Positions 8,832 to 17,039 of a stretch of DNA of 40,600 nt are shown here, piece after piece. This DNA is from Campylobacteraceae bacterium. Lineage in GTDB: Bacteria > Campylobacterota > Campylobacteria > Campylobacterales > Arcobacteraceae. The stretch is taken from positions 1 to 40,600 of the forward strand of contig JABSOL010000006.1 in assembly GCA_013215985.1 (NCBI GenBank), written 5' to 3'. Below the pieces are notes generated by a model. That model was given only the letters and a program-made list of their open reading frames with translations, searched no databases and was not told where the DNA came from. Numbering within the stretch: position 1 is the stretch's first letter; each line of letters starts with the position of its first letter. The position numbers and the translations under genes were made by a program.

Positions 8832-11069
8832 ATGATTGTTGATATAAAAACAGTAAAAACAGCAGGTGGATGGGGTGCTTTAAAATCATCTGGTCATTTT
8901 ATGATAAAAGAAGGTTTTTTTAAAACCTTCAAAACTCTATTATCTGCAAATCAAGTAGATGGTTTTGATTGTCCAGGATGTGCCTGGCCTGATCCAAAAG
9001 AAAAAGATAGATCAATGAATGAATACTGTGAAAATGGTGTTAAAGCAATATCTTTTGAGACTACAGATAAAAGAGCATCAAAAGAGCTATTCTCTAAATA
9101 TACAGTAAAAGAATTAAATGAGTTTGATGTTCATAAAATTACTAATCAGGGACGATTAAGTGAACCTTTTTATTATAATAAAATCACTGATAAGTATGAA
9201 AGTATATCATGGGAAAAATCTTTCTCAATTATAGGAAGACATTTAAAAAATTTAAATAAAGCAGATGATGCAATATTTTATACTTCAGGAAGAACGTCTA
9301 ATGAAGCTGCTTTTTTATATCAGTTAATGGGAAGAATAATAGGTACTAATAATTTTCCTGATTGTTCAAATATGTGTCATGAAAGTTCTGGTGTTGGAAT
9401 GACTGAATCAATTGGTATTGGGAAAGGTACAGTTGATTTAGAAGATTTTGATAAATCAGAGTTAATTATGATTTTTGGTCAAAACCCAGGTACTAATCAT
9501 CCTAGAATGTTAAGCGAATTAAAAAAAGCTAATGAAAGAGGTGCTAAAGTTATTAGCATTAACCCTTTAAAAGAAGCAGGTTTAGTATCATTTATTCATC
9601 CTCAAGACATAAGCCAAATGATTACAAATAAAGCTCAAGCTATAAGTACTCATTATTACCCAATAAAAATGGGTTCAGATATGGCACTTATTCAAGCTAT
9701 TGTAAAATACATTTTAGAAAACTTTGAAAATGATATTGATAAAGACTTTATACAAGAACATACTTTTGGTTTTGAAGAATATAAAAATGAAATATTATCA
9801 AAAGATTGGGATACCTTAATTAAACAAAGTTCATTACAAAAAGATGAAATTATTGAAATAGCCAAATTGTATATGAGTTCAAGCAAAACTATATGTTGCT
9901 GGGCTATGGGTTTAACTCAACATGCTCATGGAGTTGCCACAATAGAAGAAGTAATGAATTTACTTTTATTAAAAGGAAATATAGGAAAAGAAGGAGCAGG
10001 TGCCTGTCCTGTAAGAGGTCATAGTAATGTTCAAGGAGATAGAACAGTAGGAATTGCAGAAGCTCCAAAAGAAGATTTTTTAAAGAAAATTGATAAAGTT
10101 TTTAATTTTACATCTCCAAGATCTCATGGTTATGATGTCGTTCATGCAATTCAAGCTATGCATGAAGAAAAAAACAAAGTATTTATAGGACTTGGTGGAA
10201 ATTTTGCAGCAGCAGCGCCAGATACAAAATATACTTATGAAGCTTTAAGAGCCTGTACTTTAACAGTTCATATTTCTACTCATCTAAATAAAAGTCATTT
10301 AATCTGTGGTAAAGAAGCTTTAATTCTTCCTTGTTTAGGAAGAACAGAATTAGATATACAACAAAGCGGAGTACAAGAAGTTACAGTTGAAGACTCAATG
10401 TCAATGGTACATTCTTCAAAAGGTAAAAATATTCCAGCAACTAGAGATTTAAAATCAGAACCTGCAATAATTGCAGGAATAGCAGATGCTACATTAGGTA
10501 ATAAGAAAGTAGATTTTATAGATCTAATTTCTGATTATTCAAAAATTAGAGAAAAAATAGAAGAAGTATTACCTACTTTTAAAAACTATAATGAAAATAT
10601 AAAAAAACCAGGAGGTTTTGAATTATATAATGGTCCTAAAAATAGAGTATGGTTAACGCCTAATAAAAAAGCTAATTTTTTAATTAATGAAGCACCTGAT
10701 TTAGAATTAAAAGAAAATCATTTAATTTTAATGACAATCAGATCACATGATCAGTTTAATACTACTGTGTATGAAAAAGATGATAGATATAGAGGAATAA
10801 AAAATCAAAGAGAAATAATATTTCTAAATCCAAAAGATATAAAGAAGTTAAATTTTAAGAATGGAGATTTAGTTAATATTACTTCACATTATTCTGATGA
10901 GGTAAATAGAGAAGTTAAAAACTTTAAAATTATTTCTTATGATATTAAAGAAGGTTGTGCTGGTGCATATTTTCCAGAAGCAACACCTTTAGTATCTTTA
11001 AATCATCATGACTCAAAAAGTTTCACACCTTCTTATAAATTTATAGATATTACATTAACTAAAGTATAA
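8832..11069 (+). CDS. FdhF/YdeP-type molybdopterin oxidoreductase
   Basis: 745 residues, close to E. coli YdeP in length. It has no Tat signal, so it is cytoplasmic. FDCPGCAWPDP near the N-terminus (C47, C50, with C66 after) is typical of this family and may hold an iron-sulfur cluster. The Mo-ligand region NMCHESSGVGM aligns with the Sec-His of formate dehydrogenase H and gives C182 as the likely metal ligand. GQNPGTNHPRM, GNIGKEGAGACPVRGHSNVQGDRT and a C-terminal molydopterin-dinucleotide-binding domain (about 630-745) follow. The family is poorly characterised; formate is not assured as substrate. A weak AAGG site precedes the start. As last gene of the block it could carry the oxygen-independent redox step. 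Confidence 0.88.
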   Translation: MIVDIKTVKTAGGWGALKSSGHFMIKEGFFKTFKTLLSANQVDGFDCPGCAWPDPKEKDRSMNEYCENGVKAISFETTDKRASKELFSKYTVKELNEFDVHKITNQGRLSEPFYYNKITDKYESISWEKSFSIIGRHLKNLNKADDAIFYTSGRTSNEAAFLYQLMGRIIGTNNFPDCSNMCHESSGVGMTESIGIGKGTVDLEDFDKSELIMIFGQNPGTNHPRMLSELKKANERGAKVISINPLKEAGLVSFIHPQDISQMITNKAQAISTHYYPIKMGSDMALIQAIVKYILENFENDIDKDFIQEHTFGFEEYKNEILSKDWDTLIKQSSLQKDEIIEIAKLYMSSSKTICCWAMGLTQHAHGVATIEEVMNLLLLKGNIGKEGAGACPVRGHSNVQGDRTVGIAEAPKEDFLKKIDKVFNFTSPRSHGYDVVHAIQAMHEEKNKVFIGLGGNFAAAAPDTKYTYEALRACTLTVHISTHLNKSHLICGKEALILPCLGRTELDIQQSGVQEVTVEDSMSMVHSSKGKNIPATRDLKSEPAIIAGIADATLGNKKVDFIDLISDYSKIREKIEEVLPTFKNYNENIKKPGGFELYNGPKNRVWLTPNKKANFLINEAPDLELKENHLILMTIRSHDQFNTTVYEKDDRYRGIKNQREIIFLNPKDIKKLNFKNGDLVNITSHYSDEVNREVKNFKIISYDIKEGCAGAYFPEATPLVSLNHHDSKSFTPSYKFIDITLTKV

Positions 11070-11095
11070 AAGCCTAAAACTTTTATACTTTAGTT
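11057..11095 (+). terminator. Terminator of the catabolic operon
   Basis: A 16-bp perfect stem (11057-11072 with 11080-11095, loop 7) overlaps the last codons and stop of the oxidoreductase gene. The trailing T-tract is short. It is the strongest hairpin at the end of the block and marks its 3' border. Confidence 0.65.
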
Positions 11096-11120
11096 TAATA
11101 AAGTTTTAAATAAATTTAAC

Positions 11121-11126
11121 TATAAT
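11121..11126 (+). promoter_or_regulatory. -10 box of the tRNA gene
   Basis: A perfect TATAAT lies 57 bases before the tRNA, predicting a start near 11133 and a leader of about 45 bases. No good -35 element is visible, which is usual in Campylobacterota. Confidence 0.4.
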
Positions 11127-11177
11127 GTTGAAAAATTACAAGCTTGCATATCTCTAACGGTAGAGCAAGTATAGAGT

Positions 11178-11250
11178 GCTGGATTCGCTTAATCGGATAA
11201 AGCAGGCCCTTGGTAAGGGTCAGCTACGAGTTCAATTCTCGTATCTAGCA
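11178..11250 (+). tRNA. tRNA-Thr(GGU)
   Basis: A complete cloverleaf can be drawn by hand: acceptor GCTGGAT/ATCTAGC, D-stem GCTT/AAGC with GG in the loop, anticodon stem GGCCC/GGGTC with loop TTGGTAA (anticodon GGT at 11212-11214), a 4-base variable loop, T-stem ACGAG/CTCGT with loop TTCAATT, and discriminator A. G1-C72 and C2-G71 with G35 and U36 are the known threonine identity elements. CCA is not encoded, so it must be added. Position 9 is C, which is uncommon. The acceptor pairing continues 3 bp outward, so the discriminator is paired in the precursor. The anticodon assigns Thr; the gene stands alone. Confidence 0.8.
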
Positions 11251-11408
11251 CTGTGTACTTCTCTATGACAATTCTAACAAAGTAATACGTACTAACTCCT
11301 TGCGGATACGGCGACTTACTTCAAATTAAAGTTATCATTCTTCATTACTTTTATTTATGATATGAACTTAAGAATACTAGGTACAAATCCTGTTCTTAAA
11401 ACCATAGT
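11251..11408. other. Non-coding stretch between tRNA and hisA end
   Basis: No reading frame or RNA family is recognised here. One hairpin stands out at 11368-11399 (TTAAGAA with TTCTTAA around an inner AGG/CCT helix and a TACAAAT loop). It lies downstream of hisA on the minus strand and might end the his transcript, although no T-tract follows it. The rest shows no repeat. Confidence 0.4.
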
Positions 11409-12119
11409 CTAATCTAAAACTTTAAATGCTTCTTCTAAATCAAGTGTTCCTTCATAGAATGCTTTTCCTACAATCACACCAGCAATGTTTCCATTATCTA
11501 AACATGAAGTAATATCATTTATATCTTTTACTCCACCAGAAGCAATTGTATCAATTCCTGAAGCTAATGCTATCTCTTCCGTAAACTCAACATTTACTCC
11601 ACACAACATTCCATCTTTTGAGATATCAGTACAAATAATAGCTTCAACACCTGCTGATGCAAATTCACGTGCCAGATCAGTTGCTTTCATAGTTGAAATT
11701 TCTGCCCATCCTTCAACCGCTACCATTCCGTTACTTACATCAATTCCAACAGCAATTGGATATTTTTTTGCCATATCTTTTACAAATTGTGGATCTTTTA
11801 CTGCAATTGATCCTAAAATTAGTCTATCAACTCCTAATTCTATATACATTTTGATAGTTTCCTCATCTCTGATTCCACCACCTAATTCAATTTTTAAATT
11901 ACAGTTTTCTCTAATTTTCTTAATTTGATCTAAGTTTGCAGGTTCTCCTACAAAAGCTCCATTTAAATCAACAATATGTAACCATTTAGAACCTAATTCT
12001 TCAAATCTTTTAGCTACTTGCCACGGTTCATCAGAATAAATCTTAGCACTTTCCATAAGACCTTTACTAAGCCTTACCGCTTTCCCATCTTTTAAATCAA
12101 TTGCTGGTAGTATTTCCAT
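11409..12119 (-). CDS. hisA: ProFAR isomerase HisA (histidine biosynthesis)
   Basis: 236 residues, normal for HisA. It isomerises the ProFAR aminoaldose to PRFAR in histidine synthesis in the cytoplasm. The beta/alpha barrel starts with [17 protein letters not shown], where the aspartate D8 is catalytic in the family. The two phosphate-binding repeats are seen as [12 protein letters not shown] and ASGGVKDI, and the second catalytic aspartate falls in [16 protein letters not shown] precedes the start. It follows hisH on the minus strand with a 22-base gap, so both are cotranscribed; HisF and the other his genes are outside the window. Confidence 0.96.
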   Translation of the reverse strand: MEILPAIDLKDGKAVRLSKGLMESAKIYSDEPWQVAKRFEELGSKWLHIVDLNGAFVGEPANLDQIKKIRENCNLKIELGGGIRDEETIKMYIELGVDRLILGSIAVKDPQFVKDMAKKYPIAVGIDVSNGMVAVEGWAEISTMKATDLAREFASAGVEAIICTDISKDGMLCGVNVEFTEEIALASGIDTIASGGVKDINDITSCLDNGNIAGVIVGKAFYEGTLDLEEAFKVLD

Positions 12120-12141
12120 CTTAACTCCTTTTATATATACT

Positions 12142-12747
12142 TTATAATTTTGAAAAGTTTTTTAGTATTTGAATTCCATTATTATGTGATTTCTCTGGAT
12201 GAGGCTGAAAACCATAAATATTATCTTTATTTACAGCAGATGTGAATTTATAACCATATTCAGTTTCACCAATAATATTGTTTTTAGTAGTTTTTACATG
12301 AAATGAATGTACAAAATATAAATACGGATCTTCTAAACCTTCAAATAATTTAGAATTATTATTAATAATTTTATTCCACCCCACATGTGGTATTTTAATA
12401 TCTTCATGCATCTTTGATTTATCAAATTTAATAACTTCTCCATTTATTAAAGATAAACCTTCTGTATGACCAAATTCCTGAGATGATTCAAATAATAATT
12501 GCATCCCTAAACAAATACCAATCATAGGTTTTCCACTTTTTGCAAAATCATAGATTGCATCTTTCATACCTGTTTCATTTAAATGAGACATTGCATCTGC
12601 AAATGCACCAACTCCTGGAAGTATTATTCTATTAAAGTTTTTTAACTCTTCAGGATTTTTAACTATTTCAACTTTTGTATCTAATAATAAACATGCATTA
12701 TAAACACTAGCTAAATTCCCCATATTATAATCAATTATACCTATCAA
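12142..12747 (-). CDS. hisH: Imidazole glycerol phosphate synthase glutaminase subunit HisH
   Basis: 201 residues, a class I glutamine amidotransferase. It supplies ammonia to HisF for imidazole glycerol phosphate and AICAR formation. The sequence shows [15 protein letters not shown] at the start, [11 protein letters not shown] for the oxyanion region, the nucleophile elbow [11 protein letters not shown], and the His/Glu pair in QPHPEKS. Its specific partner in the cell is HisF, which is not in the window. It lies directly upstream of hisA on the same strand, the usual order being hisH-hisA-hisF. The start is divergent from the FadL gene at 12906 and the 158 bases between must carry both promoters. 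Confidence 0.96.
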   Translation of the reverse strand: MIGIIDYNMGNLASVYNACLLLDTKVEIVKNPEELKNFNRIILPGVGAFADAMSHLNETGMKDAIYDFAKSGKPMIGICLGMQLLFESSQEFGHTEGLSLINGEVIKFDKSKMHEDIKIPHVGWNKIINNNSKLFEGLEDPYLYFVHSFHVKTTKNNIIGETEYGYKFTSAVNKDNIYGFQPHPEKSHNNGIQILKNFSKL

Positions 12748-12905
12748 AATTTACCCTTTTTATAAAAATATATTATACATAAATTCTATAATATTTTAAT
12801 GTTTTTGTTTTAAAACATTTTTCATTCAAAAGATAAAAAATAACGTGTAAATTATCAATATTTTATAAATAAAATGATATAAACTATCCTAATAAAAGGA
12901 AAATA

Positions 12906-14180
12906 ATGACAATAAATAAATTAATAGTTTTAAGTTTGGCAGCTTGTACTTCACTTTACAGTGCAGGATATAAAATACCAGAACAATCTCTAAACGCAGT
13001 TGCTTTAAGTGCTGCATATGTTGCAAATGCAAATGGTGCAGATGCAGCATATTATAATCCAGCTAATATGGTTTTTTCATCTAGTGAAAATGAATTAGAA
13101 ATGAACTTAACATATATTTCATTACCTAAAATGGATTTTAATGAAACAGAACACTCAAAAGCTGAAAATTTTTTAATACCTACTATACATTATATATTAC
13201 CAAGTAATCTAAAAGATATTAAATTTGGTATATCTTTTGTGGCACCAGGTGGTTTATCAAAAAGATGGGACACTCCTATAGGAAAAACTTTTTCTAAAGA
13301 GTTTACTCTTGAGATTTTAGAATTAAATCCAAGTATTGCATATAAAGTTAATGATAACTTTTCAATTGGTGGTGGTTTAAGATTAATTAAAACTCATGGA
13401 ATCGTCAAAAGTGATGGAATTGCACCTTTACCTTCTTCAACACCTGGTATCGTTAGTAAAGAAACTGGAATCGTAAAAATTAAAAGAAATATGGAAGGTG
13501 ATGATTTATCTTTTGGATATAACTTAGCTTTAACATATAAAGTAAGTAATAAAACTACTCTAGCTGCTACTTATAGATCAAATGTCAATTTAAATATTGA
13601 AGGTAATGCCACATTATCTGCATATACAGAGAATAAATATCTTAATAAACTTAATGGACCAGTTAATACTTCTGCTTCTGTTTCAATACCTTTACCTGCT
13701 GCTTTAAATTTAGCTGTTTCTCATACTTATAATGATTTAACTGTTGAAGCTGTATATGAAAGAACATTTTGGTCAACATATAAAGATTTAGATTTTGAAT
13801 ATGCAAAGGATATTGAAAACCCAGTATTAACTGGAGCTTTTGATGATTCAAAAGATAAATCTTGGAAAGACACTAATACTTATAGAATCGGTTTAACTTA
13901 TATTGCAAGTCCTAAATTAACTGTTATGGGTGCTATAGGATATGATGAAACTCCAGTTCCAACAGAAACTATTGGATTTGAACTTCCAGATGCAAATGCT
14001 AAAATTATTTCAACTGGATTTAAATATAAATTAAGTAAAAAATCTACGTTTGGTATAGCTTATTTATTATCTGTTAAAGATGATAAAAAAGTAACAATGG
14101 TAAATGAAAATAAATTTACTGGTGAATTCTCAAACTCTAAAGTATCTTTGCTTACTGTAGGATACAACTACAAATTCTAA
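12906..14180 (+). CDS. FadL/OmpP1 family outer-membrane channel (copy 1)
   Basis: 424 residues. Signal peptide residues 1-20 end at LYSAG, and the mature protein starts GYKIPEQSLNAVALSAAYVA, the FadL N-terminal hatch region. AAYYNPANM is the family's NPA-type motif, and the rest is amphipathic beta-strands ending in an aromatic-terminated strand (GYNYKF), as needed for barrel assembly. FadL proteins let hydrophobic molecules such as long-chain fatty acids or hydrocarbons cross the outer membrane. It is close to copy 3 (17040-18317) and less so to copy 2. AAAGGA precedes the ATG. With two paralogues and a lipase next door, fatty acid uptake is plausible, but the ligand is unknown. Confidence 0.92.
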   Translation: MTINKLIVLSLAACTSLYSAGYKIPEQSLNAVALSAAYVANANGADAAYYNPANMVFSSSENELEMNLTYISLPKMDFNETEHSKAENFLIPTIHYILPSNLKDIKFGISFVAPGGLSKRWDTPIGKTFSKEFTLEILELNPSIAYKVNDNFSIGGGLRLIKTHGIVKSDGIAPLPSSTPGIVSKETGIVKIKRNMEGDDLSFGYNLALTYKVSNKTTLAATYRSNVNLNIEGNATLSAYTENKYLNKLNGPVNTSASVSIPLPAALNLAVSHTYNDLTVEAVYERTFWSTYKDLDFEYAKDIENPVLTGAFDDSKDKSWKDTNTYRIGLTYIASPKLTVMGAIGYDETPVPTETIGFELPDANAKIISTGFKYKLSKKSTFGIAYLLSVKDDKKVTMVNENKFTGEFSNSKVSLLTVGYNYKF

Positions 14181-14186
14181 AAAAAC

Positions 14187-14219
14187 TAATAATATAAAGA
14201 TTTTTTCTTTATATTATTA
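14187..14219 (+). terminator. Hairpin after FadL copy 1
   Basis: A 14-bp perfect stem (14187-14200 with 14206-14219) with a 5-T loop lies just after the gene. No T-tract follows, so it may be a weak terminator or an mRNA 3'-end stabiliser. Confidence 0.45.
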
Positions 14220-14323
14220 AATACTTATATATTTACTATATACAATATATTAATTATAATTATTTATTTTATACATATTTTTTCTGTGTTATTATTATTT
14301 TACACATAAAAAAGGAGATTTAA

Positions 14324-15646
14324 ATGAATAAAATAATCATAAATCTAAAATATATTGTAATTATTACAATAATTTCATTATTCACAGCTTGCACTAGTGA
14401 AAATGAAGGAACAAACTCAGTTGGAAGTAATTTTGTTGAAGCAAAACTTTTAAACGAAGTTAATGCTACTACTAATTTAGCCTATATAAAAGGTTCTTTT
14501 AAACCTGATGCCACAAATGCATTTTCATATAAATCAATTAAAATTAAGTATAAAACAATAAATCAAGAAGGAAATGAAGTATTGGCTTCGGGTGTTCTTG
14601 TTTTACCTACACCTACAAAAGCTTATCTTCTATACTTGAAATCTTTAGGAAAAACTTTCTCAATCTCAACTATTGTTGAAAATCATGGAACAATATTTAC
14701 TAATGCAGAAGCACCAAGTAAATCAATACTAACTGTTGGGTCTGCAAGTCAAGGAACAGCTTTATTAATGAGCGGACTTTCAGGTTTTGCAGTAGTAATG
14801 CCCGATTATTTAGGTTATGGAGATTCTAATGATTCTTACCATCCCTATATCCTTAAAAAAACATCTGCTAGAGTTTCTATTGATATGTTAAGAGCAAGTG
14901 TTGCTTATATGACAAACAATAATATTATATTTAATGGACAAGTATATATTTCAGGTTATTCAGAAGGTGGTTATGTTGCAATGGCTATGGCTAAAGAATT
15001 GCAAGAAAACTATTCTTCATCATTTAATGTAAAAGCACTTGCTGCAATGGCTGGTCCTTATGATGTTAAGTCATTAGCGGATAAAGAAATTGATGAAAAT
15101 AAAACAATGGTATATCCAGCATTTTTAGCTTACCTTTCTCACTCTTATTTAAAAGCATATTCAGGTTTAAGTTTTAAAGATTCACTTGTATATGAAAATG
15201 AAGAAAATTTTCATAAATTATTTAATGGTAGTAGCACGGGAACTACTATTAATATTTCTTTATTGAATGATACTTTACAAGGTGGATACAATGTTGCAAA
15301 AGCTGATAAATTATTTAAATTATCTTTTATTAACGAATATAAATCAAATGTAAATAATAGCTTCAAAGTTAGATTCTCTGAAAATAATGTATTTGATTGG
15401 GCTCCTCGAACTAAAGTTAATCTTATTCATTGTGTAGATGATGAAATTGTACCTTTTTCTATGTCCCAAACAGCATATGATAAATTTATTTCAAATGGCG
15501 CAAGTAAAAGTAATATTACATTAAGTGCAATTCCAACATCAGCTTTATCAACTGAAGTTACTTTTATTCATAGTAAATGTGGTGAAAAAGCATATGGAGT
15601 TGCCGTAACTTGGTTTGATAAAATTAGAAAAGGAGAAATAAAATAA
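14324..15646 (+). CDS. Secreted lipoprotein, alpha/beta-hydrolase lipase-like
   Basis: 440 residues. The first 22 residues are a lipoprotein signal with lipobox LFTAC, so C23 would be lipidated and the enzyme anchored to a membrane outside the cytoplasm. The nucleophile elbow is GYSEGG (S213), with an oxyanion-side DYLGYGDS segment near 161-168, a VDDEIVPF segment that likely carries the acid aspartate, and a late FIHSKCG histidine. This resembles secretory lipases and cutinase-like esterases (LIP family). GGAG lies before the ATG. It overlaps the following FadL gene by one base, so lipid hydrolysis and uptake of the released fatty acid appear coupled. Substrate chain length cannot be read. 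Confidence 0.85.
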   Translation: MNKIIINLKYIVIITIISLFTACTSENEGTNSVGSNFVEAKLLNEVNATTNLAYIKGSFKPDATNAFSYKSIKIKYKTINQEGNEVLASGVLVLPTPTKAYLLYLKSLGKTFSISTIVENHGTIFTNAEAPSKSILTVGSASQGTALLMSGLSGFAVVMPDYLGYGDSNDSYHPYILKKTSARVSIDMLRASVAYMTNNNIIFNGQVYISGYSEGGYVAMAMAKELQENYSSSFNVKALAAMAGPYDVKSLADKEIDENKTMVYPAFLAYLSHSYLKAYSGLSFKDSLVYENEENFHKLFNGSSTGTTINISLLNDTLQGGYNVAKADKLFKLSFINEYKSNVNNSFKVRFSENNVFDWAPRTKVNLIHCVDDEIVPFSMSQTAYDKFISNGASKSNITLSAIPTSALSTEVTFIHSKCGEKAYGVAVTWFDKIRKGEIK

Positions 15647-16878
15647 TGAAAAATATATTATTAAAAACAAGTCTTTTAAGTATATGTGCTTCAAGTGTTT
15701 TATTAGCTAGTGGATGGAGAATTCCTGAACAAAATTCTTCTTCTATAGCTTTAAGTGGAGCTTTTATTTCAAATTCATATAACGCAAGTTCGTCATATTA
15801 TAATCCTGCAAATATGAGTTTTTCAAAAAGTGAGAATTCAGTAGAATTTGCACTTACTTATATTAACTTATCCAAAATTAAATATAAAGATGCAGATTCA
15901 AGTAAAAATGGTGAATCCTTAAGCGAAGAATTTATTATTCCAAGTATATTCTACTCTTCTAAAGATTATTCAGGTTTTAGATATGGTGCTTCTTTTACAG
16001 CACCAGGTGGTTTATCAAAAAGATGGAATACTCCTTATGCTAAAAAATATGCAGAAGAATTTACTTTGAAAATCTTAGAGTTCAATCCTGTAGTTTCATA
16101 TTTATTAAATCCACAATTAGCAATTGCAGGTGGTATTAGATTTATATATAGTGAAGGAATAGTAAAAAGTGATGGATCTGAAGTTGCTAGTCCTGCAAAA
16201 AGAGAAATGGAAGGTGATACATTTGAATATGGATATAATTTAGCTCTAGCTTATAAACCAACAGCTTATTCTAATATATCATTAACATATAGATCTAATA
16301 TTGATATAAAAGAAGAAGGTAATGCAAAATTATATCTAAGTGGTACAAAAGTTTATGATGGTGGATCTAGTGTAGAGATTCCACTTCCTGCAGTTCTAAC
16401 ATTGGCAAGTTCTTATACATATAAATATACTACGATTGAATTAGTATATGATAGAACATATTGGTCTGTATATAAAGAACTTGATTTTGAATATAAAAGT
16501 TCTATTCCTGCTGTACTAAAACCAGCTTTTGATAATCCAGGAGTTAAAGAATGGAAAGATACAAATGCATATAGAATTGGTTTAACATACAAATATTCAT
16601 CTGATTTAGATTTAATGTTTGGCTTCGCAATTGATGAAAATCCTGTTCCATCAGAATACTTAGGATTTGAACTACCCGATTCTGATGCAAAACTATATTC
16701 ATTTGGATTTAATTATAAAAAAGATAAAAATTCAACAATTGGATTTGGCTATTTATATGATCAAAAAGAAAAAAGAACTGTTTCAAATAAAGATGAAGCA
16801 GGTAATACATATATAAATGGAACATTTACAGATGCTTCTGCACATTTAGTATCAGTATCATACATTTTGTCATTTTAG
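15646..16878 (+). CDS. FadL/OmpP1 family outer-membrane channel (copy 2)
   Basis: 410 residues. Signal peptide about 1-22 ends at LLASG; the mature start GWRIPEQNSSSIALSGAFI and the SSYYNPANM motif are FadL features, and the C-terminus is an aromatic beta-strand (VSYILSF). It is the most divergent of the three copies, with GWRIPEQN instead of KIPEQSLN. The start codon overlaps the stop of the lipase-like gene (TAATG), implying coupled translation. The pair therefore forms a likely functional unit: surface hydrolysis of an ester, then import of the product. Confidence 0.92.
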   Translation: MKNILLKTSLLSICASSVLLASGWRIPEQNSSSIALSGAFISNSYNASSSYYNPANMSFSKSENSVEFALTYINLSKIKYKDADSSKNGESLSEEFIIPSIFYSSKDYSGFRYGASFTAPGGLSKRWNTPYAKKYAEEFTLKILEFNPVVSYLLNPQLAIAGGIRFIYSEGIVKSDGSEVASPAKREMEGDTFEYGYNLALAYKPTAYSNISLTYRSNIDIKEEGNAKLYLSGTKVYDGGSSVEIPLPAVLTLASSYTYKYTTIELVYDRTYWSVYKELDFEYKSSIPAVLKPAFDNPGVKEWKDTNAYRIGLTYKYSSDLDLMFGFAIDENPVPSEYLGFELPDSDAKLYSFGFNYKKDKNSTIGFGYLYDQKEKRTVSNKDEAGNTYINGTFTDASAHLVSVSYILSF

Positions 16879-16908
16879 ATAGATATTAATGTCTTAAATA
16901 AGCTATTT

Positions 16909-16962
16909 TTAAGAATAAAACTTATTAGTTCTTAATTATTATATTAAACTAAGTTTAATATA
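16909..16962 (+). other. Two hairpins between FadL copies 2 and 3
   Basis: TTAAGAA at 16909-16915 pairs with TTCTTAA at 16929-16935, and TATATTAAAC at 16940-16949 pairs with GTTTAATATA at 16953-16962. Neither has a T-tract. They may end the copy 2 transcript or lie in the promoter region of copy 3. Confidence 0.35.
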
Positions 16963-17039
16963 GTACTCTAAATTAATTATTTTATATAATGTATATATTA
17001 TATAGATAATTAAATTAATTAAATTAAATAAGGATTAAA

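Noticed and set aside
11143-11169. Possible second tRNA suggested by the D-arm-like CTCTAACGGTAGAG
   Set aside because: No anticodon arm, T-arm or acceptor pairing could be found for it before the tRNA-Thr begins.
11368-11399. T-arm-like hairpin with loop TACAAAT, suggesting a split or permuted tRNA
   Set aside because: The T-stem has only three good pairs and the outer stem pairs with itself locally, leaving no partner acceptor strand elsewhere.
11485-11928. 147-residue rightward frame
   Set aside because: It is antisense to hisA, which has complete motifs; Ser/Ile/Pro-rich composition is typical of a shadow.
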